Virus record (IMG/VR): IMGVR_UViG_3300031673_000597
Span: 1-20,559 of that record
Length of the DNA stretch: 20,559 nt
Reading direction: 5' to 3' (one strand)
Source: a virus
Part shown: in pieces, positions 7,003 through 15,000 of the stretch
How positions within the stretch are numbered: position 1 is the stretch's first letter
How the letters are laid out: the number at the start of each line of letters is the position of its first letter
Notes under the pieces: model-generated
Told to the model about the DNA's origin: nothing
What the model saw: only the letters and a program-made list of their open reading frames with translations
The model's database searches: none
Program-made: the position numbers and the translations under genes

Positions 7003-7025
7003 AGTATTTATTATAAATATTTATA
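7003..7025 (+). promoter_or_regulatory. Candidate late promoter pair before terminase
   Basis: AGTATTTATT at 7003-7012 ends 14 nt before the ATG at 7027, the same placement as before several other genes. A second, exact TATTTATA at 7018-7025 touches the start codon and is too close to act as a normal promoter for this gene. Function is inferred. Confidence 0.45.
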
Positions 7026-7026
7026 A

Positions 7027-9081
7027 ATGGCTACGAAAAAAAATCCAGATATAATTCCCGATGACGATTCCCTATTTCCTGAACACATACCTGTTCTTCC
7101 ATATGATATTCAAAGGGAGAAAGAAAAGGAAGCCGTTAGAAAATTAGCTGCTGAACTTCGTAAGAAATCAGGGAAAATTGAACCAGTTATTGTTAACAGA
7201 GATGGTATAGCTAAAAAAGCCAGCGAATTAACCATTTCCGAACAAGAATATGAATTTGTGCGTTGCGCTACAAATCCAATATATTTTATCGAAACCTATT
7301 TAACAATCTTTGACCAGACTCAAGGTGCTGCTGGTTTGATTGTACAATTTAAACTTTTTGATTTTCAAGTAGATTTGGTTAATACATATCTCAATAATAG
7401 ATTTGTTGTAGCCAATAAATATCGTCAGGCTGGTGTTAGTACAACAACCTGTGCATATATTGCGTGGTATGTAATGTTTAATCAAAACCGTAGTGTCGCT
7501 ATCGTGGCTGATAAACTTGAAACTGCTCGTGATGAATTAATGAATGATGTCGTAATGTTTATCGATAGCTGTCCAGAATGGCTTAGACCTAAAACTGGTA
7601 AAGAATCTAACGATAAATTCAAAGATACTCAGAAATTAAAGCGATATGATAACGGTTCATCTCTGGGAGCATTCTCATCAAGAGGTCTTCGTGGTTATAC
7701 GCCTACTTTGTTATTCTGGGATGAAACTGCTTGGACGGAGAAAGCAGATAAGTTTTGGACATCAGCAAAACCAACACTACAAACTGGTGGTGCTGCAATC
7801 ATGGTAAGTACTCCTTCTGGTCTTGATGCGGTGTTCTATAAGACGTTTGATGGTGCACGTAGAAAAGAAAATAACTTTAAAGCCGTTGAACTCTGGTGGT
7901 ATAATGACCCAAGATACAATAAAGGATTGGTTTGGTTAAAAAATAAGGGAAAGGAAAATCAAATTACTCGTGTTGATGATGGTTGGAGTAATGAAGATAG
8001 AATTCAGATGGCTGGAGACCTTTGGGAAGCCAGTTCTCCGTGGTTTGAGGAACAAGTGAGGGATGCTAATGGTGACATGCGTAAAATCGCACAGGAACTC
8101 CTGTGTTCATTCTTGGGTTCTGGCGATAACTTCATTGCAGAAGAATATCTCTTACGTATACAAGAACATGAAGTAATTGTTCCTATCCGTCAGGAATACA
8201 TGGACTTAAACATGTGGATTTGGGAAGACCCTATTGTTGGTGAAGATTATATTATGACAATAGATGCGTCAGCAGGTCACGGAGAAGACAACTCAACAAT
8301 TAATATATTAAAAAAGAGTGAGATTGTCGAGGAAAAAATTATAACAAGGGGTGAGAAAGTAAAAAAGGTTAAGATAAAGAAACATAAATTACTTCAAGTA
8401 GCTGAATATTATGGAAAGGTTGTTCCACAGGTACTTGCAGAAATTGCATATCAATATGGGAGAAGATATAATAATGCCTATACTGTTGTTGACGTTACTG
8501 GTGGATATGGGGTGCAAACAGTTGAAAAATTACTTGAATTTGGATATGAAGATGTTCATTATGCCGAAGTAACACATAAACCAACAAGAGATAGATTACA
8601 GGGTTATATTAAAAAGGGACAGAAAGTAATGCCTGATGGTAATGTGATAAACGTGGATTTAATCCCCGGTTTCTTCATCGGAAACAACCGTGCATCAGTT
8701 GTACTTGAAATGCAGAGAGCTATCCATATGGAAGACGTGATAATCAGGTCAGTAAGATTACTAAACGAATTAAAAACATTCGTTACTGTTGCTGGAAACC
8801 GTGTTGCTGACCATAAACGTAGCTTCCATGATGACAGTATTATGGGACTATCCATTGGTTTATATGTGGTGAATTTTGACATGGCTCGATACAAACAAAG
8901 TAAAGGTATTACTGAAAAATTACTCAACTCAATACTTACGTTGAACGATATTAGTGAGATTGAAAGAATTAAGGGTGTTAAAAATAAACCAATGATTTCA
9001 CCTAACAGCACATCTATACATAATCCTTATGCTGCAAATGCTTGGTTATTTAAAGGTATTAAGGATAAAAACAAAACATAG
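7027..9081 (+). CDS. terL: Large terminase subunit (T4 gp17-like)
   Basis: 684 residues. This is the packaging motor ATPase and headful nuclease, acting with the portal to pump DNA into proheads. The ATPase half has a Walker A-like RQAGVSTT (133-140), Walker B LLFWDE with D232 and E233, and coupling motif MVSTPSG (259-265). The nuclease half has the RNase H-like acidic residues D413 in TIDASAGHGED, D489 in VVDVTGGYG, and HDD at 601-603 near FHDDSIMGLSIG. Length is close to the 610 residues of T4 gp17 plus an N-terminal extension of about 70 charged residues. Walker A departs from the classic GKT/S by having GVST, a substitution I consider common in such terminases. No small terminase is visible in the window. 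The next gene is the portal, although T4 has tail genes 18 and 19 between them. Confidence 0.95.
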   Translation: MATKKNPDIIPDDDSLFPEHIPVLPYDIQREKEKEAVRKLAAELRKKSGKIEPVIVNRDGIAKKASELTISEQEYEFVRCATNPIYFIETYLTIFDQTQGAAGLIVQFKLFDFQVDLVNTYLNNRFVVANKYRQAGVSTTTCAYIAWYVMFNQNRSVAIVADKLETARDELMNDVVMFIDSCPEWLRPKTGKESNDKFKDTQKLKRYDNGSSLGAFSSRGLRGYTPTLLFWDETAWTEKADKFWTSAKPTLQTGGAAIMVSTPSGLDAVFYKTFDGARRKENNFKAVELWWYNDPRYNKGLVWLKNKGKENQITRVDDGWSNEDRIQMAGDLWEASSPWFEEQVRDANGDMRKIAQELLCSFLGSGDNFIAEEYLLRIQEHEVIVPIRQEYMDLNMWIWEDPIVGEDYIMTIDASAGHGEDNSTINILKKSEIVEEKIITRGEKVKKVKIKKHKLLQVAEYYGKVVPQVLAEIAYQYGRRYNNAYTVVDVTGGYGVQTVEKLLEFGYEDVHYAEVTHKPTRDRLQGYIKKGQKVMPDGNVINVDLIPGFFIGNNRASVVLEMQRAIHMEDVIIRSVRLLNELKTFVTVAGNRVADHKRSFHDDSIMGLSIGLYVVNFDMARYKQSKGITEKLLNSILTLNDISEIERIKGVKNKPMISPNSTSIHNPYAANAWLFKGIKDKNKT

Positions 9082-9084
9082 AAT

Positions 9085-9093
9085 GTATTTATA
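9085..9093 (+). promoter_or_regulatory. Candidate late promoter, GTATTTATA (distal copy)
   Basis: An exact octamer at 9086-9093, four bases after the terminase stop and 60 nt before the portal ATG. It lies 37 nt upstream of the second, better-supported copy. Function is inferred. Confidence 0.35.
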
Positions 9094-9102
9094 GTTAAAT
9101 CG

Positions 9103-9130
9103 ACTTTTGCAAAAAATTAGAGTATTTATA
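9103..9130 (+). promoter_or_regulatory. Candidate late promoter, ACTTTT-N13-GTATTTATA
   Basis: ACTTTT at 9103-9108 and GTATTTATA at 9122-9130 give the full bipartite pattern, ending 23 nt before the portal ATG. TTTTGCAAAA (9105-9114), inside the upstream half, is a perfect 10-nt palindrome. Function is inferred. Confidence 0.55.
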
Positions 9131-9153
9131 AAAAACTATAATAAATTATAAAA

Positions 9154-11166
9154 ATGGCTGAACAAGAAAAAAGAGGTACTATATATCAACAGCTTAATAA
9201 ACTTTTGAATCTCGATGGTATGGGATTTCAAGATGCACAACCATCAATCTCACAAAGCACACCATCTAAAGACGCTAAAATTGTTATTAAGGGTAATACC
9301 CCAGAAGAAATCCACAGAAAAGGTCTGGAGATAGAACAGAAAAAAGAACTCCAAAATAAGTTCTTTAGGACAACCGACAGAGGTTTTCAGAAAGCACTTC
9401 AATACGAAGCAGCCAGACTTCCTGCATATATTGACTACGAAGGTATGGAATACTATCCAATTATCAGTAGTGCATTGGATTTATTCATGGAAGAAGCAAC
9501 TACAATTGGTATTGATGGTAAGATGTTAAACATCTATTCCAATAAAGACAGAATCAAGACCCTATTAGATGAATTTTTCTACGATATTGTAAATGTGAAT
9601 GTTAACTTACCGTTTTGGGTAAGAAACTTAGTGAAGTACGGTGATAATTTCGTATTACTTTACGGTGAACGTAAAAAAGGCATTACTCACGTAAAACAAC
9701 TCGTTAATTACGAAATTGAGAGATTTGAGAGAATACAAAACGGTAAGCCACTGGTGAAATTCAAAGAAAGAATGACTGGTGACGAATTCAACGTATTTGA
9801 AATCGCACACTTTAGGTTACTCGGTGATGACAAGTATCTACCTTATGGTTCTTCAGTTCTTAATAAGGTCAGAAGGGTGTTCCGTCAGCTTGTAATGGCT
9901 GAAGATGCAATGCTTACCTATCGTATTATTCGTGCTGGCGAGAAAAAAGTATTTAAAATCGATGTTGGAAACATAGATGAAGAAGATATTGAGGAATACA
10001 TCTACAAAGTAGCAACCAAGTTCAAAAAAACAGCACAAGTACAAGCAAATGATGGTCAAATCGACTATAGATTCAATATTCTGGGAAATGATGAAGATTA
10101 TTTTCTACCAATGCGTAATTCAAATTCGCAGACTGGTGTTGAGACGCTCCCGGGCGCAACGAATCTCGATGCAATTCAGGATATTGAATACCTTCGTGAT
10201 AACCTGTTTATCGGATTAGGTATTCCGAAGCCATTCCTGAGTTTCCAAGATGCTGCTGGTGCTGGTAAAAACATGGCACAATATGATATTAGATTTTCAA
10301 AGAAAATCAATCGTATTCAACAGGCTGTAATTCAAGAACTCAATAAAATGGCAATGATTCATTTGTATTTATTGGGTTATAGTGGGGAAGACCTTAGTGG
10401 ATTTCAATTAACGCTTACTAATCCTTCAACACAACAGGAACAATTGAAAGCTGAACTGCTGAGAGAAAAAGCACAAACCTATGCCGAATTAACACGTGGT
10501 GAAGGTGGTATCGCAGCAATGTCACACACAAGAGCAAAACGTATGTTATTCAATTGGAGTGATAGAGAAATTGTTGAAGACCTTAAACAACAGAAAATGG
10601 AGAAGGTTGTTATGCAAGAACTTGCAGATGCTCCTGTTAGTATTAAGAAAACTGGTTTATTTGCTGATATCGATAAGCGATTTGGAGCACCAGAAGAACT
10701 TGCACCAAGCGGTGGAACTGAAGGTGGAATGCCACCAGAAGGCGGTGAGATGGGTGGAATGCCACCATTAGGTGGTGAGATAGGTGGAGCACCACCAGCA
10801 GGCGGTGAGATGGGTGGAGCACCATTAGGTGGTGGAGCACCAGCAGGTGGAGATATGGGTGGCGGTGGAATGCCACCATTGGCTGAACGACATTCAAAAC
10901 TAAGTGAAGAGGAATTTAGTCAACATGTTGAAAGAATGGTTTTTGGTAATAGTGTTGAGCCAGAACATAAAAAAGAGAAGAAGAATAAGAAGGTTATCAA
11001 TGAGAATAACGAAGCTAACGACAAATTAAATAAGAATGCTCAAGATATGATTATCGAAATTGACGCATTGCTTGATACTACCGAAAGCTTCAATACTCAG
11101 ACAAAAATAACTGAAGCTGAAGATATTAATCTTGATGATATTGAGGGAATCGAAATTACTGAATAA
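9154..11166 (+). CDS. Portal vertex protein (T4 gp20-like) with repeat-rich C-terminal extension
   Basis: 670 residues. The portal dodecamer nucleates prohead assembly and is the channel for DNA entry and exit. Diagnostic stretches of the gp20 family are YGDNFVLLYGE (about 161-171), MLTYRIIRAGEKKVFKIDVGN, and the later FLPMRNSN-(6)-TLPGATNLD-(6)-EYLRDNLFIGLGIPKPFL, which corresponds to the LPGG-NL-DIEDVEYFRDKL region of T4. The body ends around residue 515. Beyond it is a Gly/Pro/Met-rich repeat region (about 520-576), then a highly charged Lys- and Glu-rich tail ending in IEGIEITE. That extension accounts for most of the length beyond T4 gp20 (about 524 residues). It has two promoter-like motifs upstream and lies directly after the terminase gene. 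Confidence 0.93.
   Translation: MAEQEKRGTIYQQLNKLLNLDGMGFQDAQPSISQSTPSKDAKIVIKGNTPEEIHRKGLEIEQKKELQNKFFRTTDRGFQKALQYEAARLPAYIDYEGMEYYPIISSALDLFMEEATTIGIDGKMLNIYSNKDRIKTLLDEFFYDIVNVNVNLPFWVRNLVKYGDNFVLLYGERKKGITHVKQLVNYEIERFERIQNGKPLVKFKERMTGDEFNVFEIAHFRLLGDDKYLPYGSSVLNKVRRVFRQLVMAEDAMLTYRIIRAGEKKVFKIDVGNIDEEDIEEYIYKVATKFKKTAQVQANDGQIDYRFNILGNDEDYFLPMRNSNSQTGVETLPGATNLDAIQDIEYLRDNLFIGLGIPKPFLSFQDAAGAGKNMAQYDIRFSKKINRIQQAVIQELNKMAMIHLYLLGYSGEDLSGFQLTLTNPSTQQEQLKAELLREKAQTYAELTRGEGGIAAMSHTRAKRMLFNWSDREIVEDLKQQKMEKVVMQELADAPVSIKKTGLFADIDKRFGAPEELAPSGGTEGGMPPEGGEMGGMPPLGGEIGGAPPAGGEMGGAPLGGGAPAGGDMGGGGMPPLAERHSKLSEEEFSQHVERMVFGNSVEPEHKKEKKNKKVINENNEANDKLNKNAQDMIIEIDALLDTTESFNTQTKITEAEDINLDDIEGIEITE
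10711..10881 (+). repeat. Degenerate 30-bp tandem repeat in portal C-terminus
   Basis: Units of 30 bp begin at 10711, 10741 and 10771, followed by shortened or altered units from 10801, 10828 and 10846. The consensus is GG(T/C)GGTGAGATGGGTGGA followed by (A/G)(T/C)(G/A)CCACCA(T/G)(T/C)A, encoding GGEMGG-(M/A)-PP-(L/A). The protein segment is flexible and rich in Gly, Pro and Met. It stays in frame throughout. Confidence 0.9.
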
Positions 11167-11199
11167 GTAAGTATAACATTTATATATGGTAAGTAGTAA

Positions 11200-11227
11200 A
11201 CATTTACAATTAATAATAGTATTTATA
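11200..11227 (+). promoter_or_regulatory. Candidate late promoter, ACATTT-N13-GTATTTATA
   Basis: An exact octamer TATTTATA (11220-11227) preceded by AG ends 19 nt before the ATG at 11247. ACATTT, a one-mismatch version of the upstream ACTTTT element, starts exactly 20 nt before the octamer. Function is inferred. Confidence 0.5.
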
Positions 11228-11246
11228 TTAAATCGAATAAAACCAC

Positions 11247-12044
11247 ATGAAAAACACTAATATTGGAATAGCTAATTTAGTAGTTTCAAACAAATTGAAA
11301 GAGTCATACTTCCAAGGCACTCTACTTGAAGAGTCAAGGAAGATAACATCTGACTTTCTCAATGTTGTAAAGAACTCACCAATATTGCAATTGGAATTCA
11401 AGGTGTTCAATAATATTGAAAATAAACACATTGTGAATGAGTTACTTGCAAAGGATTATATCGACAATCACATTAAGCTATTTGAAGTATATACGATAGA
11501 GGAAATCGATGCTGAACGTGAAAAACTAAATGGTTTTCTTATTGAAAATGTCGTTGAAACTATAACTGAAGCTGATTATAATCTTGAGAAGATTGATTTA
11601 TATAATGCTATTGATGCGCTTATAACTGAGTCGCTTAATGATTATGATAAAGTTGATGTTGATAATATCTACGAATCATTTACTGTTGTTTTAAATCATG
11701 TGAAAGAACCTAAGAAAATATTGGTTGAAAATGTTATGACTGAAGAGATTGGTGAAGAGATTATTGAAATAGCAGTTGATAAGTTCAATCAGAAATATGC
11801 GGAACTCAATGAAGATGATAAAAATTTACTTCAATTACTTATAAAATCTAATGATAAAGAGAAAAAAGAACTCCTTGAAACATATAAAACTGAAAGTCTT
11901 GTAGTCTTAGAAGGAATTAATAAAGACACTGTTAAAGAAAATATTCTAAAAGCGATTCAAAAAATAAAAGAAATGAAGTATAATAAAACAAATGTTGTTG
12001 ACGACATTATTAGTCTCCACGAACTGAAAAGAGATTTATTATAA
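11247..12044 (+). CDS. Helical, acidic phage protein of unknown function (265 aa)
   Basis: Rich in Glu, Lys, Ile and Asn, apparently all-helical, without membrane segments. It lies directly after the portal, where T4 carries the small prohead core genes 67 and 68, but it is larger and I see no clear sequence similarity. Motifs such as SYFQGTLLEES, FLIENVVETITEADYNLE and YAELNEDDKNLLQLLI suggest heptad-like helices. ELNE and ITE tripeptides could be prohead-protease sites. It has its own promoter-like motif and ends in the bidirectional terminator it shares with the minus-strand gene. A head-core or tail-assembly role is an inference from position alone. Confidence 0.6.
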   Translation: MKNTNIGIANLVVSNKLKESYFQGTLLEESRKITSDFLNVVKNSPILQLEFKVFNNIENKHIVNELLAKDYIDNHIKLFEVYTIEEIDAEREKLNGFLIENVVETITEADYNLEKIDLYNAIDALITESLNDYDKVDVDNIYESFTVVLNHVKEPKKILVENVMTEEIGEEIIEIAVDKFNQKYAELNEDDKNLLQLLIKSNDKEKKELLETYKTESLVVLEGINKDTVKENILKAIQKIKEMKYNKTNVVDDIISLHELKRDLL

Positions 12045-12045
12045 A

Positions 12046-12069
12046 AAAAGGCATCGAGAGATGCCTTTT
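12046..12069. terminator. Bidirectional intrinsic terminator between convergent genes
   Basis: AAAAGGCATC (12046-12055) and GATGCCTTTT (12060-12069) form a perfect 10-bp stem with a GAGA loop on the plus strand. Flanking A and T runs supply a U-tract in both directions. It sits 1 nt after the 11247 gene's stop and 5 nt before the end of the minus-strand gene. Confidence 0.9.
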
Positions 12070-12074
12070 CTGTT

Positions 12075-15000
12075 TTACGTATATTTGTTAAAGAAATCTT
12101 TCCTCATCATATTCAAGTCAACATTCGAATTGATTCCCGTGACTTTACCCTGAGAACTAAATTGCCATGCACTCCAAGGTATGTGAGAATCTGATTTGGA
12201 CTTCCAACCCACTGGTGGTGTTGGTAAGTGTGTTTCAGGACTAATGTTCTTACGAATATTCATGTAGTTTGCTAACCATAATGGGTATTTATTGAAATTG
12301 GTAACACCGTTTGTATTTAAGAAGTTCGCATATGAATATATAATGGTTTTATATCCAGCATCTTTAAGCACATCAATAAATGTTTGTATGTATATTGGCA
12401 TGCTCGCTTTTCTATTTGTCCAAGCAACTGGCTTCATTTTAGTTGGATATGCATCATCAATAAAATTCTCAATATCCAATACAAGTGGGAAATCTGGTTT
12501 TGGTAATTCTTTCACCTTTTCCAAGAACCAATTTGCTTCTGCTGTTGCATCTGCTGCTGGGTCGGTGGAAGAACCGGGTCTTGCAAAGTGATAATAACCA
12601 ACCTTCACCTTATTATTAATAGCATTCTTAATGTTTTGCTTGAGTTCGTAGTTTGAAGAATTTTCATCGTAGAACCAAGTGCCCTCAGTAACTTTTATGA
12701 ATGCGAAATCAACACCATATTCTTTAGCTTGACTCCAATTAATATTACCTTGATAATTGGCTACGTCTACACCAAGAACACTATCTAAATCATTGAGTCT
12801 TTCATTTGTTATCATTGATGCTTCAGTTCCTTCTTCCGCAAATCCTGTCAATGCTTGAGCAACACTTGAACCCTCAAATCCCATAGAAGCTGCTGGATTA
12901 GTTACTCTTGGAACAGGATATTTTAATATTTTAGTACCTGTAAAGGATGTGGTCATTCTATTTGGTACTAAATTGTGTTCAACACTTAATATCAGGTATG
13001 CACCGTTAAAAAGCGGTACATTGTCCAATTGAAAATATTGCGTTGGTTGAATCATTGCGTTTCCTAAACCAGTAACAGTTGCGCTATATGCACGATTTTC
13101 ATACAAATTGTATAGGTTCTGTCCCTTCGGTATTGGTGCATTCTTTCCTTCATCACCAGCCAATCTCGCCAATATCTGAATACTTTCATTTGTTTCAGGA
13201 TATTCCTTACTGTCAATTTTTATATCGGTGAACATCGATTGATTCTGTTGTCCGAATAATACTCTAAATGCCCTTACTTGTCTGAATATTTTTTTTGTGA
13301 GTTCAGGATTACGTTCTTCTTGTTTATCATATTCTGGGTTTGCTGGGCAATTCGAATCAAAATCGGCTGCATCTGTTGTTGTGATATCAGTAATGCCATC
13401 ATCCTTAAAACCATTATTTAAATTATTTGGATAACTTGATGAACCACCAACATATAAACATACAAATGCCTGTCGTTGTTCAACAACATCACTTGGGTCG
13501 ATTTTAAATGTATTCTCCCAACTTTCTGGAGAATGTGAAATAAAGTTTTGAAGCGGAAAGAATAAAAAATTATTTTCTGATATTAGCTGCGAAAGTACTG
13601 TGAAAATCGAAGCATTATTATCCTCATATAAAGCCAATAATATCTCTGGATTTATACACGTATTACCAACAGGATTCATTGCCCTATCCACAAATATAAA
13701 TGAATCAATTAAATCTCTATTTGGAAGATTGAATGGGTAACCGTCAGACTCTGCTTCAGGTCCTGTCAACCATTTATCGTTGATGTTCTTGAACGAGTAG
13801 TATAATTGTGTCATAACATCATCGTCACCTTTTAGTCTTTTATTTTCTTCCTCAATTTCTTTTTGTTTATCCTCATCGAGCGTGATTTGGTGAGCTAAAT
13901 CTTTGAAGAGTTGTCTAAAGAACCTATCATTTACAGTTTTAATATCTTTATCAAGATTGCTTGCACCATCGCTGATTGCAGCATCATTTATGTTTTTTAA
14001 ACTACGATATGTCGTAGGACTCGTATAATTAGCAAATGTATTCTGAGTGAAACTAACTATTGTTGTTTCCTCCATGAGTGGTTGTAATATACTATTAAAA
14101 AACTGACCGCTTTCTGACTTGTTTTTTGTGTTTGGATTAAGGTATGCCTCATATAGTTTCTCTCTTTTTCCACCATCGGTTACACCAGATTGGACAACTT
14201 GATAAAGTCTATTAAGACTATTCCTGATTTTTTCATATGTACCATCAAGCATAAACGTATCGAAATATATTCTGAATAATTCTTTATCGTTTTCTGACAA
14301 ATATGTGTTGATGTCGTGTATATCTGCGAAAATATAAATACCACAAACACTCATTCCTTTTCCGTTTCCAGTTAAGAAAAATTCCTCAAATTGTTCTCTC
14401 AATCCATTTGTATCTGCATCCACTAATGCACCAATATATGCTGGTAAGAATTTAGGAACATCAATAGCTGATGGAGTTCTAAAAATTGAATAATTTAAAG
14501 CATTTGGGAAGATGTTGAATGGTCCCAGCGTGTAGCCAAAATTCGATAAAAGCATTGCTGCACCAAACGTACTTCCACTTGAAATTATTTGGTCATAAAT
14601 TACGGTGTCAAATGCATCTAACACACCAACCCACGTATCTACAATGTTCTGGAAGTTTTTAAGATTGAGTGCTCGTGTTCCTACTGTGATATTGAGTTCT
14701 TGATTTCCATTATTTTTTAAGTCAACGGTTATAAAATTTTCTTTATCAGCAGTTCTGAATGGGTCACTAAATCTTGTTGGAAGGTCAACCAATGATTGCT
14801 CATAGAATAAAATTTTTCCCTTCTTTATGTCTTCACTAACTCTCTTAAATGACGATATATATCTTGTTTCAAGTGGAGTACTCTCATAACTATCTAATTT
14901 ATTCGATTTTTCTGTATTTTTTTTAACTAACGTATCTTTAATATATAATACGTTGTCATTTGTAAATAAATAAGATTCTTCTGGAAGCCTATTATCAAGC

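Noticed and set aside
10711-10881. 30-bp repeats considered as a CRISPR array
   Set aside because: Units are contiguous with no unique spacers, are in frame inside a clear portal gene, and encode a regular Gly/Pro motif.
10643-10897. His/Leu-rich minus-strand frame opposite the portal repeats
   Set aside because: Its repeats are the reverse image of the in-frame Gly/Pro repeats in the portal gene.
14333-14340. TATTTATA on the minus strand inside the hub/lysozyme gene
   Set aside because: It lies mid-gene, encodes ordinary residues (IYIF), and no start codon with a downstream gene is near it.
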